Counted from the first letter of the stretch, positions 24,573 through 34,520 are shown. The stretch: 43,161 nt of DNA from Lachnospiraceae bacterium (GCA_017940415.1 JAGAYR010000005.1:1-43161); one strand, 5' to 3'. Notes: generated by a model not told the origin, from the letters alone. Made by a program: numbers and translations.

Positions 24573-26618
24573 ATGTTCAAATCGATAGGTAAATTCGATG
24601 TATTTGTAGCACTTTACCTTGCCATCGCCGTAGTCCTCTTTATTATTCCCATTCCCGCAGTATTACTCGATGTGCTTTTGGCGTTTAATATTTCGCTTGC
24701 TATGACCATCATGTTCGGAGCTCTGTTTTGCAAAGAAGTTCTGGATATGAGCTTTTTCCCGACACTCCTGCTGTTCACGACTCTGTTCAGAATTTCCATG
24801 AATACGTCATCTACCAGACTTATTCTCAGAGACGGATATGCGGGAAATGTCGTTGCGACCTTCGGTAACTTCGTAGGCGGCGGTGACCTGATAATCGGTG
24901 CCATCATTTTCATAATCCTGTTGATCATTCAGTTCATGGTTATCAACAAGGGTTCAGAAAGAGTATCCGAAGTTACCGCGAGATTCACCCTCGATGCAAT
25001 GCCCGGTAAGCAGATGGCTATCGATGCTGACCTCAATACCGGTGCCATAGATGATGAAGAAGCAAAGCGCAGAAGAGAGAAGATTCAGAAAGAATCCGCA
25101 TTTTACGGCTCCATGGACGGTGCTGTTAAATATGTAAAGGGAGATGCTGTTGCCGGACTTCTCATTACCGCAATCAACCTCATCGGCGGAATGGCGCTTG
25201 CCGTTCTCAGAAGAGGAATGAGTGTCGGTGATGCTCTCAGTTCGTTTGCGATTCTTACCATCGGTGACGGACTGGTTTCCCAGATACCTTCGCTTATGAT
25301 CTCACTGTCAACAGGTATTCTGGTCACCAAGGGATCATCCGATAAGGATCTTGGTGAAACAATCGTAAAGCAGCTTTTCGGACTTCCCAAAGTCCTTTTG
25401 ATAGTCGGTGGCATGATGTGTATTCTCGGTTTGTTTACCGATCTGAATACCATCCTGTTTGTGGGTATCGGTATTATTTTCCTGATCAGCGGAAGTATGG
25501 TAAACAGAAAGCTTCAGACTTCCAGCATTGAGATGGATGTTTCGAAAGAGGAGACCGAAGCCGAGGAGATCAGGCAGCCCGAGAATGTTAATTCGCTCCT
25601 TACCGTGGATCCCATTGAGCTTGAATTTGGTTACGGTATCATTCCCCTTGCGGATGTTAACCAGGGCGGAGACCTGCTTGACCGAGTTGTTATGATCAGA
25701 AGACAGATTGCTCTTGAGCTTGGTACCGTTGTTCCCATAATCCGATTAAGGGATAACATCCAGCTTAATCCGAACCAGTACATCATCAAGATCAAGGGAA
25801 TTCAGATAAGTGAAGGTGAGATACTGTTCGATCATTACATGGCCATGAATCCCGGTTATGTTCAGGAAGAGATAACCGGTATCCCCACATTTGAGCCTTC
25901 GTTCCATCTGCCGGCAATATGGATCACCGAAGGACAGAGAGAGAAAGCAGAAACCCTCGGCTATACGGTCGTAGATCCCCCTTCGATCATTGCGACTCAT
26001 CTTACCGAGATAATAAGACAGAATATCGATGAGCTTCTTACCAGACAGGATGTACAGAATCTCATCAACAATGTAAAAGAAAACAATCCGAACATTGTGG
26101 ACGAGCTTGTGCCTAAGCTTCTTGGTCTGGGTGAAGTTCAGAAAGTACTTCAGAACCTTCTTCGCGAAGGCGTATCCATCAGAGATCTGCTCACCATACT
26201 TGAGACACTGGCGGATTATGCGCCTACCACAAGAGACACGGACATACTTACCGAATATGTAAGACAGGCACTTAAGCGTGCGATATCCGCAAGATATTTT
26301 GCGCAGAATGATACCAACTCGGTGGTTACTCTGGATCCCAAGATAGAGCAGGAGATCATGAGTTGCGTTAAACAGACCGAAAACGGATCCTTTATCAACA
26401 TGGATCCCGCAAGAACTCATGCGATACTGGATTCTGTCAAGGTTGAGATGCAGAAGCTGGAAAATCTCGGCAAGACACCGATAATAGTCACTTCGCCTAT
26501 AGTAAGGATTTACTTCAGAAAACTTACGGAGGATTACTACAAAGACCTGATCGTCGTTTCATACAATGAGGTTGATACAAGTGTCAATCTGACATCGGTC
26601 GGAATGGTTACCGCTTAA
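24573..26618 (+). CDS. flhA: Flagellar export gate protein FlhA
   Basis: FlhA forms the export gate ring that docks chaperone-substrate pairs. The 681 residues have about eight membrane helices in the first 310 and the FHIPEP signature (RISMNTSSTRLILRDGYAGN, then GDLIIGAIIF). The cytoplasmic domain (about 345-681) contains EFGYGIIPLADVNQGGDLLD and DYAPTTRDTDILTEYVRQAL. Length and motifs are normal. ATG follows AAAGGAGG. One base separates it from flhF. Confidence 0.97.
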   Translation: MFKSIGKFDVFVALYLAIAVVLFIIPIPAVLLDVLLAFNISLAMTIMFGALFCKEVLDMSFFPTLLLFTTLFRISMNTSSTRLILRDGYAGNVVATFGNFVGGGDLIIGAIIFIILLIIQFMVINKGSERVSEVTARFTLDAMPGKQMAIDADLNTGAIDDEEAKRRREKIQKESAFYGSMDGAVKYVKGDAVAGLLITAINLIGGMALAVLRRGMSVGDALSSFAILTIGDGLVSQIPSLMISLSTGILVTKGSSDKDLGETIVKQLFGLPKVLLIVGGMMCILGLFTDLNTILFVGIGIIFLISGSMVNRKLQTSSIEMDVSKEETEAEEIRQPENVNSLLTVDPIELEFGYGIIPLADVNQGGDLLDRVVMIRRQIALELGTVVPIIRLRDNIQLNPNQYIIKIKGIQISEGEILFDHYMAMNPGYVQEEITGIPTFEPSFHLPAIWITEGQREKAETLGYTVVDPPSIIATHLTEIIRQNIDELLTRQDVQNLINNVKENNPNIVDELVPKLLGLGEVQKVLQNLLREGVSIRDLLTILETLADYAPTTRDTDILTEYVRQALKRAISARYFAQNDTNSVVTLDPKIEQEIMSCVKQTENGSFINMDPARTHAILDSVKVEMQKLENLGKTPIIVTSPIVRIYFRKLTEDYYKDLIVVSYNEVDTSVNLTSVGMVTA

Positions 26619-26619
26619 A

Positions 26620-27924
26620 ATGATCATTAAAAAATTCGTAGGAAAAAATGAAGAAGAAGCAACAAGCCTTGCCAAGAAAGATCTGGGCGAGAACCTTGTT
26701 ATCATGAATGTGCGCAAGGTTAAGGCTAAGCCTCCTTTCGCATTCCTTAAGAGCAAGAGGGTTGAGGTTACCGCAGCAATTGAGGAAGAAGATCCCGCCA
26801 TGGTAAGGATCAGGAAGATCGCCAGGGCACAGGATTCTGCTCAGTCCAAAGCTGCAAATACACCTGAATCCGTTACCGCAAAGCCTGCTCAGGAAACCTC
26901 CGGAACAGCTCAGCAGGTATCTTCATCCGCTCCCCTTACATCCGTTGGAATTTCTCCGGATGAAAAGAGTAAGAGCATTGAGGAAAAGCTCGATAATCTT
27001 CAGAATATGCTGGAGAAAAAGCTGGGAACCGGAGAAGGGGCAAAGCTTTCGGAAAAGCCCGTACAGACTCCCGTGGAAAAGCCTGTGGCAGAAAAGGCAG
27101 TCGTTCAGCCTCAGGAGCCTGACAGAGAAACATCCAGATTTTTAAGACTTCTCTATAACACTATGATCGATAATGACATAGACGAGAAGTATGTTAATGA
27201 ACTTGTAAGCAATGCCGACAAAGCCGGAAAACCCGGAGCAAAGCTCGATCATTATCTGAGCGCCGTTTATCAGAAGATGATCCTCAGATTCGGAAAAGCA
27301 GACGGAATATCCGAGCCTGCGGGAAAAGGCCCTGTTGTTGTCTTTTTCATAGGACCTACGGGTGTAGGCAAGACTACTACCATAGCTAAGGTTGCAAGTT
27401 CTCTGTCCGTAAATGACAAGAAAAAAGTTGCACTCCTTACTACGGACACATACAGGATTGCTGCGGCAGACCAGTTAAGAACATATGCCAGCATTCTTGA
27501 AGTTCCCTTCAGGGTTATCTACTCGGAAGATGAGCTTCTGATAGCGTGTGATGATTTCAGGGATTGTGATTATATCCTGGTAGATACCGCCGGTCATTCC
27601 CATAAGAGTGAAGAACTTCTGGCAAGACAGAAAGCCTACATGGCATGTCTGCCCGAAACCTTCACCAAACAGTGTTTCCTGGTGGTCAGCGCCACTACGA
27701 AATATAAGGATCTCAAGAAGATTGTCGACAATTATAAGACAGTTTCGGATTTTCAGCTTATTTTTACAAAACTTGACGAGACATCAACCCTCGGAAGCTT
27801 GTATAATATAAGGTGCTATTCCGAATCACCTATTGCGTTCGTTACATGCGGACAGAATGTACCGGACGATATCGAGACCTTTAATGCACAGCGTATCGTT
27901 AAGCAGCTGCTGGGAGGAGAGTAA
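26620..27924 (+). CDS. flhF: Flagellar SRP-like GTPase FlhF
   Basis: FlhF sets the site and number of flagella. The 434 residues have an N-terminal B domain (MIIKKFVGKNEEEATSLAKK), a variable Pro/Glu/Ser-rich middle (about 65-165), an N domain and the SRP-type G domain: G1 GPTGVGKTTT (about 245-252), DTYRIAAADQLRTYA, G3 DTAGHSHKS, G4 TKLDETSTLG. ATG lies 1 base after the flhA stop and lacks a separate ribosome site, implying coupling. The partner gene flhG follows 3 bases later. Confidence 0.95.
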   Translation: MIIKKFVGKNEEEATSLAKKDLGENLVIMNVRKVKAKPPFAFLKSKRVEVTAAIEEEDPAMVRIRKIARAQDSAQSKAANTPESVTAKPAQETSGTAQQVSSSAPLTSVGISPDEKSKSIEEKLDNLQNMLEKKLGTGEGAKLSEKPVQTPVEKPVAEKAVVQPQEPDRETSRFLRLLYNTMIDNDIDEKYVNELVSNADKAGKPGAKLDHYLSAVYQKMILRFGKADGISEPAGKGPVVVFFIGPTGVGKTTTIAKVASSLSVNDKKKVALLTTDTYRIAAADQLRTYASILEVPFRVIYSEDELLIACDDFRDCDYILVDTAGHSHKSEELLARQKAYMACLPETFTKQCFLVVSATTKYKDLKKIVDNYKTVSDFQLIFTKLDETSTLGSLYNIRCYSESPIAFVTCGQNVPDDIETFNAQRIVKQLLGGE

Positions 27925-27927
27925 GGC

Positions 27928-28797
27928 ATGGATCAGGCTGAATCACTCCGTATCATAAAAGCCAGCAGGCAGGCAAGGCCCCTTGCAAGGGTCATAACGG
28001 TCACCAGCGGAAAAGGCGGAGTAGGAAAATCAAATACTGCGATCAATCTTGCCATATGGCTGAAGAAGCTGGGCAAGAGAGTCATTATCCTGGATGCTGA
28101 TTTCGGACTTGCGAATATAGAGATAATGTTCGGTACGGTTCCCAAACATAATCTCTGCGATCTGATCTATCAGGGTAAAAATATCAAAGACATCATAACC
28201 TGGGGACCGGGTGAGGTCGGTTTCATATCCGGCGGAAGCGGTATCGCAGGGATGTCCAATCTGAGTAACGATTATCTCAACTATATTATTCAGAATCTAT
28301 CTGAACTTGACTCGATCGCTGATATAATTATAGTTGATACGGGAGCGGGAATATCTGATGCGGTTCTGGAATTCCTCGTGGCCAGTGGGGAGATACTTCT
28401 GATAACGACTCACGAACCCACCAGCATTACCGATTCTTATTCATTACTTAAAGCGCTTGCCAGACATCCGAGGTATAATCCGCAGGAGACAACGGTAAGG
28501 ATGATAGCAAACCGCGTCAGCAAGGAAGCTGACGGACAGACGCTTTACAAAAAGCTGAATTCGGTAGTACAGAGATTTCTGAAACTGCCGCTTACATATC
28601 TTGGATGCGTACCGTATGATTCGCAATTATCCGATGCGGTCATGCAGCAGATGCCGGTATCGCTTATGAATCCGGCTGCCAAATCTTCTCAGGCATATGA
28701 GAGGATAGCAAGAAGCCTGCTGGATGAAAAAGAAACCGGACCATCCAAAGCAAGGGGAATGGCGGCGTTTTTCTCACATATAGTTACCAGAAGATGA
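27928..28797 (+). CDS. flhG: MinD-like flagellar number ATPase FlhG
   Basis: FlhG (YlxH, FleN) activates FlhF and limits flagellar number. The 289 residues contain the deviant Walker A KGGVGKS (29-35), ILDADFGLANIEIMFG and DIIIVDTGAGISDAVLEF. The short basic N-terminus before the P-loop (about 1-20, rich in Arg/Lys/Gln) matches the FlhF-activating segment. It is paired with flhF, the usual arrangement for polar or controlled flagellation. Confidence 0.94.
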   Translation: MDQAESLRIIKASRQARPLARVITVTSGKGGVGKSNTAINLAIWLKKLGKRVIILDADFGLANIEIMFGTVPKHNLCDLIYQGKNIKDIITWGPGEVGFISGGSGIAGMSNLSNDYLNYIIQNLSELDSIADIIIVDTGAGISDAVLEFLVASGEILLITTHEPTSITDSYSLLKALARHPRYNPQETTVRMIANRVSKEADGQTLYKKLNSVVQRFLKLPLTYLGCVPYDSQLSDAVMQQMPVSLMNPAAKSSQAYERIARSLLDEKETGPSKARGMAAFFSHIVTRR

Positions 28798-28816
28798 TTA
28801 AGGGAGAGGATTTATT

Positions 28817-29536
28817 ATGCTTAACAATTTTATTTCACCGGGAGACAGGGTTGAGCTCACTGCGGTGGATCGTAAATTGAACGGTTCGGATAAAAATGAT
28901 AATTCCAAGTTTTACGAAACCAAGATTGTTGATATCGTCTCGGAAGACTCGATTGAGGTTCAGATGCCTATCGAGCAGACAAAGCTGATACTCCTTCCTG
29001 TTGATGCCGAGTTCAATATGATAGTTTATACCGGGGCAGGCCTTTATCAGTGCTTTGTAAGGGTTGTGGACAGGTATAAATCCAACAATATCTACGTTCT
29101 GGTACTTGAGCTTACCAGTAACCTCAGAAAGTATCAGAGAAGAGAGTACTACAGATTCAGCTGCGCGCTGGAGATGTGCTCCAGAAATCTGGTAGAGGAG
29201 GAGGTAAATGCGGTTGCAAACAAGAGTCCTCTTTATCTGCAACCCAATCTTCCCATCAAGAGAAGCGTAATCGTCGATATTTCCGGCGGCGGACTCAGAT
29301 TCATGTCCAATCAGAAATATGAGCCCGGAAGCATGCTCTACATCAGTTACAACCTTCTCATCGGAGGAGAACGTAAGAAATACGAGCTTATCGGCAAGGT
29401 TCTTCTGGTCAAAGAACTTGAGAACAGAGCCGGAACATATGAGCACAGAGTTCAGTATGTAAATATGGAACGCGGTGCAAGAGAAGAAATTATAAGATTT
29501 ATTTTCGAAGAAGAAAGAAAGAACCTAAAGAGGTAA
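28817..29536 (+). CDS. PilZ-domain c-di-GMP effector, YcgR/YpfA (MotI/DgrA)-like
   Basis: A 239-residue protein with an N-terminal YcgR-type beta domain (about 5-100) and a PilZ domain (about 105-235). The c-di-GMP-binding residues are present: RREYYR (Arg109, Arg113) and DISGGG (Asp154, Ser156, Gly159). Related proteins such as YcgR and MotI bind the stator or switch and slow the motor when c-di-GMP is high. Its place inside the motility cluster supports that use. The ATG follows GGGAGAGGA. Confidence 0.88.
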   Translation: MLNNFISPGDRVELTAVDRKLNGSDKNDNSKFYETKIVDIVSEDSIEVQMPIEQTKLILLPVDAEFNMIVYTGAGLYQCFVRVVDRYKSNNIYVLVLELTSNLRKYQRREYYRFSCALEMCSRNLVEEEVNAVANKSPLYLQPNLPIKRSVIVDISGGGLRFMSNQKYEPGSMLYISYNLLIGGERKKYELIGKVLLVKELENRAGTYEHRVQYVNMERGAREEIIRFIFEEERKNLKR

Positions 29537-29542
29537 AAGTCC

Positions 29543-29551
29543 TGTTATAAT
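29543..29551 (+). promoter_or_regulatory. Possible internal promoter ahead of cheB (extended -10)
   Basis: TGT-TATAAT (29543-29551) is identical to the extended -10 at the flbD promoter. No convincing -35 is seen. It lies 40 bases before the cheB ATG and could add transcription for the chemotaxis genes. The site is inside the near-palindrome CCTGTTATAATAGG. Confidence 0.35.
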
Positions 29552-29590
29552 AGGGGTTATAAAACAAACAATTCAAGGCGGTAAATGCAT

Positions 29591-30670
29591 ATGAAGAAAA
29601 AAGTTTTGGTTGTTGACGACTCTGCACTTATGAGAAGAGTGCTCTGTGATATAATCAATTCAGATGATGGTTTCGAAGTAACCGGAAGGGCCATAAACGG
29701 TCTGGAGGCTTTGGAACTCGTCAAGAAAACTACATATGATGTCATTGTCTTGGATGTTAATATGCCCAAGATGAACGGTCTTCAATTTCTCTCGGAGCTG
29801 AAGAAAGCAAATCTTCCCCAGAGAGTAATGATGGCCAGCACGGACACCATGGAAGGCGCTCAGACCACCATGGATGCTCTGGAGCTCGGAGCACTTGATT
29901 TCGTGCACAAACCGGATCAGGCAAATGCCTGCCGCGAGGATGATTTCACCCGTCCGTTTATGCAGACGCTTCGCGGTGTAGCTTCCTCGAGAATGCCTGT
30001 TTTCGAGGATAAAGCCAAAGAAAGGGTTAAGAAAGAGAAGTCCGACCAGTTTATCAATCTCTTGTCAAAATCCGCAGGCAAGATCACCGGTTCCAAGATA
30101 GTGGCTATTGCAAGTTCTACGGGAGGTCCCAAAGCTCTTGCTTCTGTAATTCCTTTACTCCCCGCGAACCTCGATGCACCTGTTGTACTTGTACAGCATA
30201 TGCCCAAAGGTTTCACCGCAACACTTGCTCAGAGACTTAATTCGACTTCTAAGATTGCCGTATGTGAGGCAGCTGAAGGTCAGGTTCTTGAAAAAGGACA
30301 TGTTTATATCTCTGCAGGCGGTATGCACATGAACGTTAAGGCGCAGGGTGCCGGTAAGTATGTCATTCATTACAGTGACGAACCCGCCAGAGAGGGTGTT
30401 AAGCCCTGTGCAAATTATATGTATGAGTCCCTGATAGATTCCAAGTTCGATCACATCGTGTGCTGCGTTTTAACCGGGATGGGTGCTGACGGAACTGAAG
30501 GTATCAAAAATCTCAAGGCAAAACGCAATGCATTCGTGATCTCCCAGGATGAAGCATCATCTACCATTTACGGTATGCCGAGGGCGGTATACACAGCCGG
30601 TTTATCCGATCAGGTTGTGGCTCTTGACAAAGTGGCGGAAGAAATATCGATGAGGATAGGTCTTAGCTGA
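29591..30670 (+). CDS. cheB: Chemotaxis protein-glutamate methylesterase CheB
   Basis: CheB removes methyl groups from receptors (and deamidates them) when phosphorylated by CheA. The N-terminal receiver has Asp10 and phosphosite Asp55 (VIVLDVNMPKMNG). A linker leads to the esterase domain with catalytic Ser (IASSTGGPKAL), His (LVQHMPKGFT) and Asp (LTGMGADG). ATG 29591 sits 9 bases after AAGGCGG; ATG 29585 is only 3 bases from it and less likely. CheR, its usual partner, is absent from the window. Confidence 0.95.
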   Translation: MKKKVLVVDDSALMRRVLCDIINSDDGFEVTGRAINGLEALELVKKTTYDVIVLDVNMPKMNGLQFLSELKKANLPQRVMMASTDTMEGAQTTMDALELGALDFVHKPDQANACREDDFTRPFMQTLRGVASSRMPVFEDKAKERVKKEKSDQFINLLSKSAGKITGSKIVAIASSTGGPKALASVIPLLPANLDAPVVLVQHMPKGFTATLAQRLNSTSKIAVCEAAEGQVLEKGHVYISAGGMHMNVKAQGAGKYVIHYSDEPAREGVKPCANYMYESLIDSKFDHIVCCVLTGMGADGTEGIKNLKAKRNAFVISQDEASSTIYGMPRAVYTAGLSDQVVALDKVAEEISMRIGLS

Positions 30671-30710
30671 CTTTAGTCTCATCTGATAAAAGAAAATGGA
30701 GGGATAAATT

Positions 30711-32840
30711 ATGGATGTCAGTCAATATCTTGAGATCTTTCTTGATGAGACTAACGAGCACTTGCAGAGTCTGAACACACAGATCCTAAACCTCGAGCAG
30801 AATCCTGAGGATTCGGACACCATTAACGAGATTTTCCGTGCCGCGCACTCCCTTAAGGGTATGGCGGGAACCATGGGATATAAGAGAATGCAGAATCTCA
30901 CCCATGATATGGAAAATGTATTTTCTGAAGTAAGAGCCGGAAATATTAAGGTCGGTCCCGAAATGATCGACACTTTGTTCCAGTGTCTCGATGCACTTCA
31001 GGAATATACCGATAACATCAAAAATTCTTCCGATGAGGGTACCAATGACAATGAACCCCTCATCAAGCTTCTCAATGATTATCTTAACGGTAAGGGAGCC
31101 GGCGATTCCGCACCCGCTACTGCTGCAGCACCCGCCGCACCTGCCGCTTCGGAAAGTGCTCCTTCAGATTCTTCCGAAAAATGGAATCAGATCAAGATCG
31201 ACGATTCCCAGCTTAAAGTAATAGGTGAGGCACTTAAGTCCGGACTCAAAGTATACGGACTGAACGTGTCTGTTAAAGAATCCTGCATCCTCAAGGCTGC
31301 CAGGGCTTTTCTTGTACTCAAAGCCATTGAGGAAAAAGGCGGAGAGATCATTATTTCCGATCCTTCATCACAGGATATAGAAGATGAGAAATTCGAATTT
31401 GATTTCACCCTCATAGTTATCGCAGAGTGTCCCATTGAAGAACTCATCAAAGCCGCTTCGGATGTATCCGAGATTGATAAGGTCATCGGTGCTCCCATCG
31501 ACCTTGAAAAAGTTCATACAGAAGACGATGATGCTCCCGAGGAAGCAGCCGCACCCGCTCAGGAAGCAGCCCCCGCTCCCGCACAGCCCGCAGCTCCCGC
31601 ACCTGCTGCAACTGCCGCACCCGCTGCGCCCGCAGCTCAGGCTGCAGGAAACAAGCCTGCCGAGAAGAAGCCCGGCAAGCCTGTAGTAAACAGAACCATA
31701 AGAGTAGATATCGAGAAACTCGATTCCCTTATGAATCTTGTTTCCGAGCTCATCATCGCAAAGAACAGCCTTGTTTCCGCATCTGCCGAATCAGGTGCCG
31801 GATCAAATAATGACTTTAACGAGAAGATTGAATATCTCGAAAGCGTTACTACGAATCTCCACGAATCCGTTATGAAGGTTCGAATGGTTCCCATTGAAAA
31901 TACCGTTCAGAAGTTCCCTCGTATGATCAGAGATCTTAACAAGAAACTCGGCAAGAAGATGGAACTGTACATGACCGGTGAAGATACGGAACTTGACCGT
32001 ACCGTTGTTGATGAGATCGGTGATCCTCTGATGCACTTGCTCAGAAATTCAGCCGATCACGGTATTGAGTCTGCGGAAATCCGTGCACAGCGCGGTAAGC
32101 CTGAGACCGGATCCATTTTCCTTGATGCATATCAGGAAGGTAACAATGTCATCATCGAAGTAAGAGATGACGGTAACGGAATCGACGTAGAAGCAGTTAA
32201 GGCAAAAGGTATCGAAAGAGGAGTTATCACTCCCGAACAGGCAGCTGCAATGGCTGATAAGGATGCCGTTAACCTTCTTTTCCATCCCGGCTTCTCTACC
32301 GCAAAAGTTATCACCGATGTATCCGGAAGAGGTGTCGGTCTTGACGTTGTTAAGTCCAAGATCGAAGCTCTCAGCGGTGAAGTAAGTGTTAAGTCCGTAC
32401 TCGGCGAAGGTTCTACCTGGACCATCAGACTTCCTCTTACTCTGGCTATTATCCAGACCCTCATGGTTGTTGTCGGAGGAGAGAAGTATGCGATTTCTCT
32501 CGGATCCATCGAGACCATCGAGACCATTCCCGAGAAGGATATCAAGTACGTTGAGAATAAAGAAGTTATTAATCTCCGCGGAACCGTTATTCCTCTTATC
32601 AGGCTCAATCAGCTCATTGATGTTGAATCTTCATCACCCGAAGACGGCAACCTTACCGTTGTTATCGTTAAGAAGGGCGATAAGATGGCAGGTATTGTAG
32701 TTGACGAACTCAGAGGACAGCAGGAAATAGTTATTAAGTCTCTCGGAAAATATATTAAACAGGTCAAATTCATCAGTGGTGCTACCATCCTCGGTGACGG
32801 CGAAGTTGCTCTCATCCTCGACACTAATGCACTTCTTTGA
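30711..32840 (+). CDS. cheA: Chemotaxis histidine kinase CheA
   Basis: CheA receives receptor signals and phosphorylates CheY and CheB. The 709 residues have the P1 HPt domain (phospho-His46, FRAAHSLKGMAGTMG), a P2 region (about 155-255), two Ala/Pro-rich linkers (about 135-155, 265-320), the P3 dimer helices (about 330-400), the P4 kinase (DPLMHLLRNSADHGIE, VRDDGNGID, GRGVGLDVVKSKIE) and the CheW-like P5 (about 575-709). All catalytic boxes are intact. ATG follows ATGGAGGG. Confidence 0.97.
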   Translation: MDVSQYLEIFLDETNEHLQSLNTQILNLEQNPEDSDTINEIFRAAHSLKGMAGTMGYKRMQNLTHDMENVFSEVRAGNIKVGPEMIDTLFQCLDALQEYTDNIKNSSDEGTNDNEPLIKLLNDYLNGKGAGDSAPATAAAPAAPAASESAPSDSSEKWNQIKIDDSQLKVIGEALKSGLKVYGLNVSVKESCILKAARAFLVLKAIEEKGGEIIISDPSSQDIEDEKFEFDFTLIVIAECPIEELIKAASDVSEIDKVIGAPIDLEKVHTEDDDAPEEAAAPAQEAAPAPAQPAAPAPAATAAPAAPAAQAAGNKPAEKKPGKPVVNRTIRVDIEKLDSLMNLVSELIIAKNSLVSASAESGAGSNNDFNEKIEYLESVTTNLHESVMKVRMVPIENTVQKFPRMIRDLNKKLGKKMELYMTGEDTELDRTVVDEIGDPLMHLLRNSADHGIESAEIRAQRGKPETGSIFLDAYQEGNNVIIEVRDDGNGIDVEAVKAKGIERGVITPEQAAAMADKDAVNLLFHPGFSTAKVITDVSGRGVGLDVVKSKIEALSGEVSVKSVLGEGSTWTIRLPLTLAIIQTLMVVVGGEKYAISLGSIETIETIPEKDIKYVENKEVINLRGTVIPLIRLNQLIDVESSSPEDGNLTVVIVKKGDKMAGIVVDELRGQQEIVIKSLGKYIKQVKFISGATILGDGEVALILDTNALL

Positions 32841-32860
32841 TAACAGAAAGGCAGGTTAAT

Positions 32861-33355
32861 ATGGAATTAAGTAATGAGCTTAAGAATCTTCCGGCGAGCG
32901 GTGACGAAACCAAGATCATCAAGGAGATTTTCCAATATATCGTTATCAAGCTCGGTGACGAGAATTTCGGAATAGATATCAATTACATCGACAACATTCT
33001 TCGTATGCAGCAGATAACCAGGGTTCCTAAGGTTCCCGCATACCTCAAAGGTGTTATCAACCTCAGAGGTGAGGTTATCCCCGTAATGAGTCTCAGACTC
33101 AAGATGGGACTCGAAGAGGACAATATCGGAAGAGATACCAGGATCATCATCCTCAAGATCGAATCCGAAGGCAGCGTCGGTGTTCTTGTAGATGAAGTAA
33201 AAGAAGTAATCAAATTGAGTGAGGATCAGATTGAATCTACTACCGGAGAGAATGTTTCTCCCGAGTCCAGAAGATTCGTAAGCGCAGTCGGACAGAACGG
33301 AGACCAGCTGATCTCCATTCTCGATATCAACACGATCAACCTTGACGACAATTAA
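32861..33355 (+). CDS. cheW: Chemotaxis coupling protein CheW
   Basis: CheW links receptors to CheA. The 164 residues show the fold motifs IVIKLGDENFGIDINYIDNI, VPKVPAYLKGVINLRGEVIP and GVLVDEVKEVIKL. An N-terminal extension of about 25 residues precedes the core. The ATG at 32861 follows GGCAGGTT; the upstream in-frame TTG at 32837 overlaps the cheA end and is not needed. Confidence 0.96.
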   Translation: MELSNELKNLPASGDETKIIKEIFQYIVIKLGDENFGIDINYIDNILRMQQITRVPKVPAYLKGVINLRGEVIPVMSLRLKMGLEEDNIGRDTRIIILKIESEGSVGVLVDEVKEVIKLSEDQIESTTGENVSPESRRFVSAVGQNGDQLISILDINTINLDDN

Positions 33356-33370
33356 TAAAGAGGATGACAG

Positions 33371-33991
33371 ATGGTCGATTTAAGCTTAACTGATGTAACA
33401 CAAAATTATTATGACGTATTGAAAGAGATAGGCAATATCGGCGCCGGTAATGCCATGACCGCACTTTCCCAGATGCTCGGCTGTAAGATCGACATGGGCG
33501 TGCCTCAGGTTGAACTCCTTAACTTCTCCGAAGTAGGAGCAGCCATAGGCGGTGAAGAGCAGATCATGGTAGGCGTATTCCTCGGAGTAGAGGGAGATGT
33601 CACCGGTTCCATGTTGTTCCTTGTAGAGCAGAAAAGTGCAAAATCTCTTATCAATAAAGTAATGATGGGAATGGGAGATCCCGGGGAAGAGTTTACCGAA
33701 ATGGAACTTTCCGCCATGCAGGAAGTCGGTAATATTATCACCGGTGCATATCTGAATTCACTCTCAACACTTACCAATCTCAAGATATTCCCTTCACCTC
33801 CCGCTCTTACAGTGGATATGGCAGGAGCTATCCTTTCCGTTCCCGCCATCGAATTCGGAATATTCGGAGATCAGATCCTTATGATCCAGTCGAAGTTCTT
33901 CGATGAAGTCCAGATTGACGGATACTTCATTTTGGTTCCCGATATGGAATCTTATAAGAAAATACTCACTTCGCTCGGATTATCCGTGTAG
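33371..33991 (+). CDS. cheC: CheY-P phosphatase CheC
   Basis: CheC dephosphorylates CheY-P and binds CheD. The 206 residues keep both catalytic pairs: Glu19/Asn22 (KEIGNIGAGNAMTALSQ) and Glu118/Asn121 (MQEVGNIITGAYLNSLS). This is the two-site form seen in Bacillus. It is next to cheD, its partner. FliY in this cluster is a second phosphatase for the same substrate, bound at the motor. Confidence 0.96.
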   Translation: MVDLSLTDVTQNYYDVLKEIGNIGAGNAMTALSQMLGCKIDMGVPQVELLNFSEVGAAIGGEEQIMVGVFLGVEGDVTGSMLFLVEQKSAKSLINKVMMGMGDPGEEFTEMELSAMQEVGNIITGAYLNSLSTLTNLKIFPSPPALTVDMAGAILSVPAIEFGIFGDQILMIQSKFFDEVQIDGYFILVPDMESYKKILTSLGLSV

Positions 33992-34034
33992 AACCCAAGT
34001 AAATAGTTTGTGTGTTTGATCCAAGGAGATTTTG

Positions 34035-34520
34035 ATGAGCGAGATTATTAAGGTCGGTATGGCAGATCTTAAGACCTGCCTTCCTCCAAATGGAATAACC
34101 ACGTTGGGACTCGGCTCCTGCGTCGGTGTTGCTCTCAGGGACAAAAACAATAAAGTCGGCGGACTTGCTCATGTTATGCTTCCCGATTCATCCGTAATAT
34201 CAAACAATACAAATATCGCGAAATTTGCCGATACCGGTATTGTTGAACTTATCCGTCAAATGGAAGCGCTCGGTGCCAATAAGAGAAATCTTGTAGCCAA
34301 GATAGCAGGTGGAGCAACCATGTTTGCCGTCAGTTCCAGAGCCACCAGCATGAATGTCGGCGAGAGAAATGTCGAAGCGGTTAAGAAGAAACTTAAAGAG
34401 CTCGGCATTCCCATACTGGCAGAAGATACGGGACTGAATTTCGGCCGTACCGTTATATTCTATCCCGAGACCGGCGATTATATTATTAAGGCAGTAGGAA
34501 AGCCGGAGAAGACCATCTGA
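34035..34520 (+). CDS. cheD: Receptor glutamine deamidase CheD
   Basis: CheD deamidates chemoreceptor glutamines and, with CheC and CheY-P, forms an adaptation feedback. The 161 residues have the catalytic set Thr23, Cys29 and His46 (TTLGLGSCVGVAL; GGLAHVMLPDSS). ATG 34035 lies 6 bases after AAGGAG; the in-frame TTG directly before it is not preferred. Its stop shares one base with the next start (TGATG). Confidence 0.95.
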   Translation: MSEIIKVGMADLKTCLPPNGITTLGLGSCVGVALRDKNNKVGGLAHVMLPDSSVISNNTNIAKFADTGIVELIRQMEALGANKRNLVAKIAGGATMFAVSSRATSMNVGERNVEAVKKKLKELGIPILAEDTGLNFGRTVIFYPETGDYIIKAVGKPEKTI

